Both the position numbers and the translations under genes were made by a program. A stretch of DNA of 64,000 bases from JAJCYK01 sp965224285 (lineage in GTDB: Bacteria > Bacteroidota > Bacteroidia > Cytophagales > Cyclobacteriaceae), in contig OZ245043.1 of the NCBI GenBank assembly GCA_965224285.1, forward strand, positions 2,604,001-2,668,000, written 5' to 3'. The notes under the pieces were generated by a model. That model was given only the letters and a program-made list of their open reading frames with translations, had not been told where the DNA came from and did no database searches. Shown in pieces: positions 36,090 to 46,000 of this stretch (position 1 is the stretch's first letter; every line of letters begins with the position of its first letter).

Positions 36090-36836
36090 ATGAAACTACT
36101 AGAGGGAAAAAATGCTTTGGTCACCGGAGCCTCCAAGGGGATTGGAAGGGCTATCGCCCAGGAATTTGCTCAGCAGGGTGCTAATGTAGCCTTTACTTAT
36201 TTATCCAGTGTGGAAAAAGGAAAAGCCCTGGAGCAGGAACTAAGTGATTACGGGGTATTGGTCAAAGGTTACCGCAGTGATGCCTCTAAGTTTGAAGCCG
36301 CCGCTAGTTTAATTGAGCAAGTGGTCCAAGATCTTGGGTCACTGGATATACTGGTAAATAATGCGGGAATTACCCGGGATAATCTGCTGTTGAGGATGAC
36401 CGAAGAATTATGGGATGAGGTTATAGACATTAATCTGAAATCAGTATTCAATACAGTAAAAGCCTCCAGTCGGGCATTTATGAAGCAAAAAAGCGGATCT
36501 ATTATTAATATTACCTCAGTAGTGGGGCTTACCGGCAACGCCGGACAAGCTAATTATGCTGCCTCCAAGGCAGGGATTATTGGGTTTACTAAATCAGTGG
36601 CTCTTGAATTGGGCTCACGGAACATTCGCTGCAATGCCATAGCCCCAGGATTTATTGAAACGGAAATGACAGATCAGCTGGATGAAAAAACCGTACAGGG
36701 ATGGAGAGACGCCATCCCGCTACGCCGGGGAGGATTACCCCTGGATGTAGCAAAATGCGCAGTATTCCTGGCTTCCGAACAATCATCATACATAACGGGG
36801 CAGGTTCTGCAAGTTGACGGAGGCATGCGTACCTGA
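36090..36836 (+). CDS. fabG: 3-oxoacyl-[acyl-carrier-protein] reductase FabG
   Basis: NADPH-dependent reductase of fatty-acid elongation, 248 residues. SDR motifs: TGASKGIGRAIA (cofactor), NNAGITRDNLL, Ser in NITSVVG, and the catalytic YAASKAG, ending in TGQVLQVDGGM. NAGITRDNLLLRM and the VDGGM end are close to true FabG rather than a generic SDR. A TAATTTTG -7 box is present at 36060-36067. It stands alone, away from other fab genes, so another SDR role is possible but less likely. Confidence 0.9.
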   Translation: MKLLEGKNALVTGASKGIGRAIAQEFAQQGANVAFTYLSSVEKGKALEQELSDYGVLVKGYRSDASKFEAAASLIEQVVQDLGSLDILVNNAGITRDNLLLRMTEELWDEVIDINLKSVFNTVKASSRAFMKQKSGSIINITSVVGLTGNAGQANYAASKAGIIGFTKSVALELGSRNIRCNAIAPGFIETEMTDQLDEKTVQGWRDAIPLRRGGLPLDVAKCAVFLASEQSSYITGQVLQVDGGMRT

Positions 36837-36903
36837 TAAACTCTATAACGGATATTTTTACCAACTATTTCAGGTAAAAATCGTTTCAATACAATGATAT
36901 TGC

Positions 36904-38988
36904 ATGGAAAGGTCGGCGCTGATTTTAGAAAATTCACCATGGTTCATAGTACTGTGCCTGTTGGTTGGTGGGCTGTTTGCGTACTTCCTGTACCAACATA
37001 AAGGACCATGGGGTCCCACTGTACACAAAGTATTGACCGCATTGCGATTTTTACTAGTTAGTATCCTCTGCTTCTTATTAGTAGGCCCTATTCTTAAGCA
37101 AATCAAAAACCGGATTGAGCGACCCAGTATTGTACTGGCCGTTGACAATTCCAGTTCGTTGCAAGAGGTAATGGATTCGACCATATTAAATCAGGAACTT
37201 ACAAAGATTTGGCAACTTCATGACCAATTGACTGAACTCGGCTATGAGGCGGTGATTCGAAATCTTTCCAAGACACTACCAGCACAAAACAGGGACTCCT
37301 TAAGATTTGACCACCCCAGTACTCCACTAACAGGGGTTTTACAGGATATACAAAGTGAATTTGAAGGGAGAAACTTAAATAGTGTTATCCTCTTCACTGA
37401 CGGCATTTATAATCAGGGATTATCACCAGTATTTATACCCTATCAATTTCCAATTCACACCATGGGATGGGGAGATACCATACCACAGCGGGACCTTCGG
37501 CTAAAGGCTCTCCACTATAATAAAATAGCCTATCAGGGGAACCAATTCATCATCAGGGCAGAAGTGTCCAACAACGGATTCAATGACCAAAATGTGCAGA
37601 TGGTACTATCTGAAGGGAATCAAGTACTGCAACGCAAATCTATGGCGCTCACCCAATCACCTCAACTGCTAGAGGTGGATTTTACCTTGGATGCTGCCAC
37701 TAAAGGTTTAAAGGATTATCGGATAGCCGTTGCCCCGGTTGATGGAGAGTTCAGTACCGTCAACAATTACCGACATGCTTATATTGAAGTAATCGAAGGA
37801 AAGCGCAATATCCTATTGGCCGCCAGGAGCCCGCATCCCGACATTAAAGCCTTGAAAAGCGCCCTTGAGAACAACCAAAATTATCAATTCGAAACTTATA
37901 TTCCCGGGATCAGTACCCCACAGTCTGAGGAATACGATCTGGTTATTTTACACCAGATCAGCCGGCAGGAAACCAACCGGATCCCGGTAATCGCTAATAT
38001 GTACCAAGCAGAAGTTCCGCTATGGTTTATAGTGGGCAGCAGAAGTAATATATCCAGGTTTAATGAAGAAAACCAAATTCTGAATATTGAGTTGATCAAT
38101 TCTCAGCGCGATCAGGTTACAGCCGAAGTAAATACCGGCTTTGGTAAATTCCAGCTAACCCCACAACTGCAACAGTTGTTACCCGGCTTTAATCCGGTAA
38201 CAGTACCGTTTGCCAACTATGAAATTAGTGGTGGAGCAGAAGTATTACTTACCCAAAAGGTGGGGAATTTGACTACTGACCATCCCTTGCTGGCCGTCAT
38301 GGACGATGGTGATCAGAAAACGGCGGTAATGCTCGGTGAAGGGATCTGGCAATGGAGGCTTAATGAATATCAACAAAATCAAAACTTTGAGTACTTTGAT
38401 GAATTGGTGGGGAAATTAGTACAATATCTTTCCTCAGAAGAGGATAAGACTCGGTTCCGGGTATATCCTATCAGTAGTGAGTTTAATATTAGCGAACCGG
38501 CAATCCTGGAAACTGAGATCTATAATGAAATTTATGAGGAAGTATACGGCTACAATGTAGATATGGACCTTCGGCAGCCTGATGGATCCGTACAGTCCTA
38601 TAGCTATACCACCAGCGAGGGGAATACCCAATATCGCATTGGCGGGCTTCAGGCCGGGGTCTACAGTTACACTGCCAGATCAGAAATTGAAGGACAGATC
38701 AGAACCAGCAGAGGACAATTCAGCATCACTGAATTACAACTTGAAGCCCTGGAGCTGACTGCGGATCATCAGGTTCTTCGCAGCCTATCAGAACGGACAG
38801 GCGGGCAATTTTTTACCATGCAGCAATGGGAAAATCTCAGTACTACCCTCGCTTCGGCTCCTGCTCAAGGAGTTATCTTTACTGAAGAGGCTTTTTTACC
38901 CATAATCCGCTGGCCCTGGGCCTTATTGGTATTGCTATTACTGATAGCGGTGGAGTGGTTCTTTCGCAAATATCACGGTTCATATTGA
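36904..38988 (+). CDS. VWA-domain membrane protein
   Basis: A 694-residue membrane protein with two N-terminal helices (WFIVLCLLVGGLFAYFLY and VLTALRFLLVSILCFLLVGP) and one C-terminal helix (WPWALLVLLLLIAVEWFF). The VWA-like domain starts near residue 75, with a MIDAS-type VDNSSSL in which Asp81, Ser83 and Ser85 could bind metal; FTDGIYNQG follows. The middle and C-terminal parts are Ig- and glutamine-amidotransferase-like beta domains. This layout is widespread in Bacteroidota near BatA/B proteins, with unknown function. It precedes the PBP1A gene by 25 bp and may be cotranscribed, suggesting an envelope role. Confidence 0.85.
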   Translation: MERSALILENSPWFIVLCLLVGGLFAYFLYQHKGPWGPTVHKVLTALRFLLVSILCFLLVGPILKQIKNRIERPSIVLAVDNSSSLQEVMDSTILNQELTKIWQLHDQLTELGYEAVIRNLSKTLPAQNRDSLRFDHPSTPLTGVLQDIQSEFEGRNLNSVILFTDGIYNQGLSPVFIPYQFPIHTMGWGDTIPQRDLRLKALHYNKIAYQGNQFIIRAEVSNNGFNDQNVQMVLSEGNQVLQRKSMALTQSPQLLEVDFTLDAATKGLKDYRIAVAPVDGEFSTVNNYRHAYIEVIEGKRNILLAARSPHPDIKALKSALENNQNYQFETYIPGISTPQSEEYDLVILHQISRQETNRIPVIANMYQAEVPLWFIVGSRSNISRFNEENQILNIELINSQRDQVTAEVNTGFGKFQLTPQLQQLLPGFNPVTVPFANYEISGGAEVLLTQKVGNLTTDHPLLAVMDDGDQKTAVMLGEGIWQWRLNEYQQNQNFEYFDELVGKLVQYLSSEEDKTRFRVYPISSEFNISEPAILETEIYNEIYEEVYGYNVDMDLRQPDGSVQSYSYTTSEGNTQYRIGGLQAGVYSYTARSEIEGQIRTSRGQFSITELQLEALELTADHQVLRSLSERTGGQFFTMQQWENLSTTLASAPAQGVIFTEEAFLPIIRWPWALLVLLLLIAVEWFFRKYHGSY

Positions 38989-39013
38989 CGAGATATCACA
39001 ATAAGCGTTATGA

Positions 39014-41362
39014 GTGATCGTTAGGCGGTTAACCTTGAAAAATATTCAGCTACATATACTCAAGACTAAATTATTTCGCCTTTACCTAGGTTATCAAAAT
39101 CACCCATGGTTGCCCATGGCCGGTAAAATTTCTGCTATTACCGTCATGGCAATTTTAGTTTTGATGTTGGGGGTTTACTATGCTGTTGCCTGGGGTTTAA
39201 TGGGAACAATACCCGGTATCAAGGAAATTAAAAACTATCAAAATAGCATTGCGTCTGAGATTTACTCCTCCGATAGCGTCCTCTTAGGGAAATACTACCT
39301 GCAGGAACGAACCAATATAGGGTTTGCAGACCTTCCGGAGCATCTGGTTGATGCCTTGATCGCTACTGAAGATGTCAGGTTTTACCAGCATAATGGAGTG
39401 GATTATCGCAGCCTGCTAAGAGTAGCCATCCGGACTGTAGTGATGCAGGATAAAAGTTCGGGAGGAGGAAGCACTCTAACCCAGCAACTGGCCAAAAATA
39501 TCTTTCCCAGAGCACAGGGGGGTATGCTGAGCCTACCCATAAGTAAGATAAAGGAAATGGTTGTGGCAAAAAGGATAGAAAGGGTCTATAACAAACAGCA
39601 GATATTGGCGCTGTATCTCAATACGGTAAGCTTTGGACACAATGCCTTTGGAATTGAAACCGCGGCTCGACGATTCTTTAATAAGACCCCGGGAGAACTG
39701 GATTTGCAGGAATCATGCGTATTGGTGGGCATGCTCAAAGCTACTACTTTGTACAACCCCCACCGTAATCCAGAGAATGCCATCAAAAGACGTAATGTGG
39801 TACTGGGGCAGCTAAAAAAATACCATTATCTGGATGAGGCCAAATTTGATTCATTGTTAGCCCTTCCCTTGGAGATCCGCTATACCCCCACTACCCACAA
39901 TGACGGCTTGGCCACTTACTTTCGCGAGCATCTACGTAAAGAATTAACTACCTGGGTCAATCAGGATTCAATCACAGAAGGGGAACCCATTAACCTATAT
40001 ACTGATGGGCTGAAGATATATACTACCATTAATTCCAAACTTCAAAGATACGCAGAGGAAGCAATGTCCCAACATATGGCTGATCTGCAGCAGATATTTA
40101 ACGACCATTGGGGGAAGACCAGACCCTGGTACCGTAACCGGAGCACCTTAATTCAAGCCATCCATCGTACCCCCAGGTATCAACAACTAAAAGCACAGGG
40201 ACTTGAAGAAGCAGAAATTCAAGCCGAGTTCAAGAAAGCCTACCCCATGACCATCTTCACCTGGGATGGGGAAAAGGAAGTTGAAATGAGTCCACTGGAT
40301 TCTATCAAACACTACCTTTATTTTTTAAATGCCGGATTCCTGGCCCTGGATCCGGAAAGTGGTGGGATCCTGGCCTGGGTGGGAGGTATTGACCATCAAT
40401 ATTTTAAATTCGATCATGTCAACACCCAAACCAAGCGGCAAGTAGGATCTATTTTTAAACCTGTGGTCTATGCAGCGGCCCTGGAAAGCGGGGTGGACCC
40501 CTGCGATTTTGTAAGCTCCAAGAGGGTAACCTATACCAACTTCGATGACTGGTCCCCGGGAAATGCTGATGACAACTACGATGGCTATTATTCGGTTCAC
40601 GGAGCGCTTACCCATTCTGTAAATACGGTATCAGTTAAAGTACTTAAACGCACTCGCATCAATAGGGCAGTTAAGATGGCCAAGGATATGGGGATAACCA
40701 GCGATATACCTGAAGTTCCCTCTATCGCTTTAGGTACGCCTAATCTCTCCTTATTTGAAATGGTAGCCGCTTTCAGCAGTTTTGCCCGGGAAGGTTATGC
40801 GTTAAAACCGAATTTTATTACCAGCATCGTAACCTCTAAAGGCGAGGTATTGAAGGAAATTAATCGGGACAAAGCTGAGAACCGGGCGATGAGTGGACGC
40901 ACCGCAACCTTAATGTTGGAGATGATGAAAAACGTAGTGAACAAAGGTACCGCTCAAAGGTTACGTCACAAGTACGGCCTTAAAAATGACATTGCCGGGA
41001 AGACAGGTACTACCCAAAGTCATGCGGATGGATGGTTTATTGGAATCACTCCTCACTTGGTTGCCGGAGCCTGGGTAGGCAGCGACGATCCAAATATTCA
41101 TTTTCGCACCATTACTTATGGACAAGGGGCTGCCATGGCCTTACCTATTTGGGCATTATTCATGCAAAAAGTAAATGAAGATCCTGAGTTTTCCAGTATT
41201 AGTGAGGCTAGATTTCCCTCCCCATCTAGTGACCTAAATGAGGAATTGGACTGTGTTGATTACAAAGAACACCGGGATGTTTTCCAAATATTCAGGCAGA
41301 TCCTGGGTGATCGAAAGAAACGTCCTGAAAGGCGGCGTAAGTCCAGGAGAAGGTCTTATTAG
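39014..41362 (+). CDS. Penicillin-binding protein 1A (class A, bifunctional)
   Basis: Bifunctional peptidoglycan glycosyltransferase/transpeptidase, about 782 residues, anchored by one N-terminal helix (residues ~37-60). The GT51 domain shows ATEDVRFYQHNGVD (catalytic Glu) and GGGSTLTQQLAKN. The transpeptidase has SIFK (active Ser near residue 479), SVN, and KTGTTQSHADGWFIG near residue 662. The C-terminus is basic (KKRPERRRKSRRRS). The frame starts at GTG 39014; the first in-frame ATG is 39116 (MAGKISAITVM), just before the membrane helix, and either could be used. It converges on the 41365 gene with a 2-bp gap. Confidence 0.93.
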   Translation: MIVRRLTLKNIQLHILKTKLFRLYLGYQNHPWLPMAGKISAITVMAILVLMLGVYYAVAWGLMGTIPGIKEIKNYQNSIASEIYSSDSVLLGKYYLQERTNIGFADLPEHLVDALIATEDVRFYQHNGVDYRSLLRVAIRTVVMQDKSSGGGSTLTQQLAKNIFPRAQGGMLSLPISKIKEMVVAKRIERVYNKQQILALYLNTVSFGHNAFGIETAARRFFNKTPGELDLQESCVLVGMLKATTLYNPHRNPENAIKRRNVVLGQLKKYHYLDEAKFDSLLALPLEIRYTPTTHNDGLATYFREHLRKELTTWVNQDSITEGEPINLYTDGLKIYTTINSKLQRYAEEAMSQHMADLQQIFNDHWGKTRPWYRNRSTLIQAIHRTPRYQQLKAQGLEEAEIQAEFKKAYPMTIFTWDGEKEVEMSPLDSIKHYLYFLNAGFLALDPESGGILAWVGGIDHQYFKFDHVNTQTKRQVGSIFKPVVYAAALESGVDPCDFVSSKRVTYTNFDDWSPGNADDNYDGYYSVHGALTHSVNTVSVKVLKRTRINRAVKMAKDMGITSDIPEVPSIALGTPNLSLFEMVAAFSSFAREGYALKPNFITSIVTSKGEVLKEINRDKAENRAMSGRTATLMLEMMKNVVNKGTAQRLRHKYGLKNDIAGKTGTTQSHADGWFIGITPHLVAGAWVGSDDPNIHFRTITYGQGAAMALPIWALFMQKVNEDPEFSSISEARFPSPSSDLNEELDCVDYKEHRDVFQIFRQILGDRKKRPERRRKSRRRSY

Positions 41363-41364
41363 TA

Positions 41365-41835
41365 CTATCTACTGGTAATTTGATACATAATCCCACCAGT
41401 TAAAAACCACTGATGGTCCGGTCCCGTAACGAATTTAAATTCTGTAAATGGTTTCACCCTTCTGAAGTTCCAATAAGTTCCGGCTCCCAGGTTGAACCCA
41501 CCGTCAGTAGTTTGTGAAATTTGATCAACCGATTCCCTGGTTTCATTTTTTAGAATACTGATACCTGAAAATAAATAGGGTACCATAGCCAACGAGGATG
41601 GGAACTGGTAGATGGCATCAACATTATAGGCACTGGGTTTTACGGTAACCTCTTCCTTAAAGTAGGCGATATAAGATGCTCTCACACCCCAGTGCTGCCA
41701 CTGGTAGCCCAACTGCAATTGTCCACCCCACTGAGCCAACTCCGTTCCATAGGAAGCTGCCGTACCAATATGTATCTGAGGATACAGTGGCAGGTGCAAT
41801 ATCAGGAAGAAAATACCCAGTAGAACATTCCTCAT
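41365..41835 (-). CDS. Small secreted beta-barrel-like protein
   Basis: A 156-residue protein with signal peptide (VLLGIFFLILHLPLYPQ) and alternating strands such as GGQLQLGYQWQHWGVRASYIAYF, YLFSGISILKN and WFLTGGIMYQITSR, the last ending in an aromatic/charged residue pattern like outer-membrane barrels. ATG 41835 is used; the longer frame starts at TTG 41871. It is the last gene in the minus-strand operon with the caspase-fold and giant repeat proteins, so it may anchor or scaffold them at the outer membrane (inference). No named family recognised. Confidence 0.7.
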   Translation of the reverse strand: MRNVLLGIFFLILHLPLYPQIHIGTAASYGTELAQWGGQLQLGYQWQHWGVRASYIAYFKEEVTVKPSAYNVDAIYQFPSSLAMVPYLFSGISILKNETRESVDQISQTTDGGFNLGAGTYWNFRRVKPFTEFKFVTGPDHQWFLTGGIMYQITSR

Positions 41836-41873
41836 ATTAACTAGACCATAAAACAGGTGAAATGGTTGCAATG

Positions 41874-43025
41874 CTATCTGAAAGTAAATCCATTTCCCGG
41901 GACATGATCCCCAAATTCCACATAAATAGGTTTAGGATGGATCCCCTCAAACTCCTCAAACAGCTCCAGCCAACTGAACCCCTGATCGTTGGTATTCGAT
42001 AGGTAACTAATAAATGCCTTGCTCAGAGGCGAACCACCATTGTAAGACAAGTTCCAACGATAATTCTCCATTCCGGACAGCACGCCGATCCTGGTTTTGG
42101 GGAGGACACTGTTTAGTTCATCAGGCTCCGGGTTATCTCCCAAGGAGGTAAAAATGGGATGATTTCCGCTGATTGGCAACGGCTCACCCCGCCCTTTAAC
42201 GGCGTCCATCAACATAAAAATATCCGATACTGGTATATTGTTGAGGATAGATTTGATCACATCGTAGGAAAGATAGGTGGCATTCACCTTCGGTTCATTG
42301 ACGCTATTCTTACATATAAGGTATCCTTTTCCATCCAGGCTATCAAAGAAGCCATAACCGGCAAAGTACACCAATAATTGATCATTGCTATTAAAATCCT
42401 TTCGAGCGTATTCTTCAAGTTTATCAAGAATGTCGAAAGTGGTCGGGTTACGCAATAGGTCAATGTTAAAATCCTTACCTTCCAAGGCCTTGGCCACATT
42501 TTCTGCATCGCGAATGGCATTATCCAGATTAGTCCAGAAGTCATATTCGTCAATTCCAATTAGCAGCGCGTAGTTGTCCCCGAGATCGGACTCTATGTCT
42601 ACATCGATGGTCCTTTTGTGCTGAAGGGCCCCCAACTCATTCTGAACTACCAATACGATGTTGTTGGTACCAGGAGCAAACTCCAGGGGCTGCTCGATCC
42701 AGGCATCAAAAAGATAGCCGCTATCATCACTGGTTCCCAAAGTATCGTGGATGGCAATTACCTCATCGTTGAGTATAATTGATATGCGGGTTAATGGCGA
42801 TTCAGAATTTATCCCCAGCTTTATTATTACCTTTTCCCGATCCAATTTCTCTTGTCTATCGCTTGGATAAATCCATTTGATAGTGGGTTTGATTTCCTTT
42901 TTCAGTATGGCAGAATCTCCGATGGTCACTCGTAGAGGATTGCTCTTCCCGGTATAGCTCTGACCATTGACCGAAGACCAACAACTCAAAAAGTAGATCA
43001 ACAATATTATGTTTTTACCAGACAC
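41874..43025 (-). CDS. Secreted caspase-fold protein lacking both catalytic residues
   Basis: A 383-residue exported protein: signal peptide to about residue 21, an Ig-like beta domain (~30-145), then a C14 caspase p20-type domain (~150-380) opening with YALLIGIDEYDFWTNLDNA and DAENVAKAL. In active members the His lies in a GHG motif and the Cys in a DSC/DAC motif. Here the first reads VYFAGYGFFD (Tyr224 in place of His) and the second IFMLMDAVKGRG (Val276 in place of Cys). So the fold is kept but peptidase activity is almost certainly lost. It starts with GTG, 2 bp after the giant repeat gene, in the same operon. A binding or regulatory role is inferred. Confidence 0.85.
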   Translation of the reverse strand: MSGKNIILLIYFLSCWSSVNGQSYTGKSNPLRVTIGDSAILKKEIKPTIKWIYPSDRQEKLDREKVIIKLGINSESPLTRISIILNDEVIAIHDTLGTSDDSGYLFDAWIEQPLEFAPGTNNIVLVVQNELGALQHKRTIDVDIESDLGDNYALLIGIDEYDFWTNLDNAIRDAENVAKALEGKDFNIDLLRNPTTFDILDKLEEYARKDFNSNDQLLVYFAGYGFFDSLDGKGYLICKNSVNEPKVNATYLSYDVIKSILNNIPVSDIFMLMDAVKGRGEPLPISGNHPIFTSLGDNPEPDELNSVLPKTRIGVLSGMENYRWNLSYNGGSPLSKAFISYLSNTNDQGFSWLELFEEFEGIHPKPIYVEFGDHVPGNGFTFR

Positions 43026-43027
43026 CC

Positions 43028-46000
43028 CTATTTTTTTATTAGTCTCCTGTAAACAGAACCCTCTCCGGTGATATCCAATCTCAATATGTATACTCCTGGA
43101 CTGGCAGAAATACCCTTAGCATTTTCACCATCCCAGGTTATGGTATAAAACCCAGCCTGATATGGCGCCGACCAAATCTCATTCACTCTGCGTCCATTTA
43201 TATCATACACGCCAAGTGAGACCTGTTTGGGATCCTGGCGTGTTGGAAGACCAATTTCCACCTTCACGATATTATCAAATGGGTTAGGGTATGCGGTGGA
43301 TATGGTGGGTTTCTGAGATACCAGGAGGTCTTTGACAAATTCTTCGTCACCGTATAATAGGCTGAAAGAATTGCTTTCCCGATTGCGGAATGAATAACTA
43401 CTGGCAATACTCATATCAGTAACTCTCTCTTCTTCAATATGATACAACCATAACTCTTTTCCCAAATCCACAACTTCATTGTTATCCCATTGGAGTTCGA
43501 TGAGCGGTTCGTTTACGTTGGTTTCAACGGTAAAAGCCCATTCATGGTTCTCCTTTGGGGAAATTATATCCCTGCTAAAGTATTTACCCAAGTGCTCTGG
43601 ATGAGGAATATTAATATCCATATATTCTAGAAACCGTGGCGCTCGGATCGCATCATGGTTGTCTCTGCCGTCATTTGCACCGGATCTCATACCAATGCCC
43701 CCCCTGGAATTTATCAACTGGCCGGCTATCAGGTCTAGGGATAAATTCCAATCGCCGGGCTTTTGCTGAGATTCTTTTACATTGGATATGCGACCCCCTT
43801 GGATAGTTTCGTTCTTCTGCAATGGTACTCTTAGCGATAGGATCTGATCAGAAAACACAAAAGCTCCTCTGGTTGGAACCATAATCTCGGTTTCATCATA
43901 GCCTCCCTGATAAACAGTCAATAATTCATCGATCATGGCATTGGCCACCGCGGGATTGCTTTCAAGTACTTCTGTCCAGGAAACATTGAAAAGATAAGGG
44001 TTGCCGATTAAATTCCATCCCGGTACCAGGGACAATTGAAATGGGGCATCCCCTGATAATTCAGTGGTTCCAGCACCGGTATTCAACTCCGTGGAGTTTC
44101 GTGCGATCAGCCAATATCCTTTACCTTTTTCCAGCTCATTCAAACCTTCCTGATATTCTACTACGCCATCGGGAGTATGAGTAAATAATCTCCATTCCTC
44201 CTGGTTATAAGGGCCCAGGTCATCCTCCAGGATGCTTGAGATATTCCTATTGTCTAAGGTCAGCGGCGCTGAGATCATATTATAATGGGTCACTCGATTT
44301 CCAAATACCATGGACTCAAAATCTATGCCAGTTCCGGGATATCTTATATAGGTGATGCCTAACAGGTTTACGGAATTCCCTTCTACATCACTGGCTATAA
44401 ATTCGTATTCCAGACCCATCTCATCAAATGTATCTTCCGGAATACTAATCGAGTAACGATTGCTTTCTGATTGCAAATCTCTGGTTACCCAGGCATCTCT
44501 AGCTGAAGTGAGGCCCTTAAAGATAAACAGCACCCTTTCCACTTCAATGTCACCGCCCACCTCTACACTGTAGCTTTGATCACCCGACCCCGCTTCAAAA
44601 AAGCGCGGTAAATTATCACCCGTTATTGAAATGGGTTCTAGATCAGGTTCCTTAATAGGGCCGATGGGCGCACTGGTGGCAGGATTTCCCGGTGATAGAC
44701 CGGATTGCGCCACTGGGGTCACCTCAAATACTATTTCAGCCCCTAAATCTGCATTGGCCAGACGGTAGCTTTGAGTGACCGCATTTTCTATGGCTACCTT
44801 GTCACGCAGCCAGCGGAAAGTAGAACTTCCCTCGGGATCATTATCTGCATCGTTGTAGGTGTAGATACCATTAAGCTGTTGGCCTACCTCAGCGATTCCG
44901 GATATAGTTACCGCACTGGCTACAGGCGCTGAATTGGCAGCCGCTATAGGACCTACAGCGGAACTGCTTACCGCACCGCCGGGATTAGCTCCAGTTTCGG
45001 CAATGGGCGTTACCTCGAACCGTATCATAGCCCCTAGATCAGCCGGCATCAGCGTATAAGTTAGGAGAGTGGCGGCGGGAATGGCATTACCATTTCTTAA
45101 CCATCGGAAAGTGGATTTACCTTCCAGGTCACCATCCGCATCTACGTAGATATAACTGCCAGTCAAGGTTAAACCTACCTCAGGTCTTCCTGAAATTGTA
45201 ACCTCAGTTGCGCTGGGGATGGAGTTGGCTTCGCCAATCGGTCCTACAGCAGGGCTTACTTCCGGTTCACCAGGGGAAGCGCCCGTTTGTGCCACAGGTG
45301 TTACTTCAAAAGCAATAGTGGCGGATAAGTCCTCATCCTGTAAGGTGTAAGTAATACTTACAGCGCCATCAATGGGATCACCATTTCTAAGCCAGCGAAA
45401 AGTACTGGTTCCTTCAGCATCATCATCGGCATCAGTATAGGTGTAATTGCCTGTCAGAATAGAGCCTATCTCCGTGGAACCGGTGATATTTACATTGCTG
45501 GCTACCGGTACAGCATTAGCAGCGATCACCGGACCAACCGGTACACTTTGAACCAGCCTCCCTGGTGAATCTCCGGCCTGAGCTACAGGCAACACCTCAA
45601 AACTAATCATGGTACCTAGGTCTGCCTGTTGCAAGGTGTATGTTTGGCCGGTTGCACCGGAAATAGGAGACCCATTGCGTAACCAGCGAAATGTTGAAGT
45701 GCCCTCCGGGTCATCATCTGCATCCTGGTATACATAGTTTCCGGTCAAGGTCTCTCCCACTTGAGGGCTTCCGCTTACCACTACATTACTTGCCACCGGA
45801 GGTGCATTTGCCGCTACTACAGGGCCTATAGGAGCGCTTTGTACAGGGCTTCCAGGGCTGGCACCAGTTTGGGCAACCGGAGTTACTTCAAATATTATAT
45901 TTGCTCCGATATCTGCCGCAACCAAAGTATATTCAATGTTGGTGGCGTCGTTTATAGCTACCCCATCCCTTAACCAACGAAAAGTACTGGTTCCTTCCTG

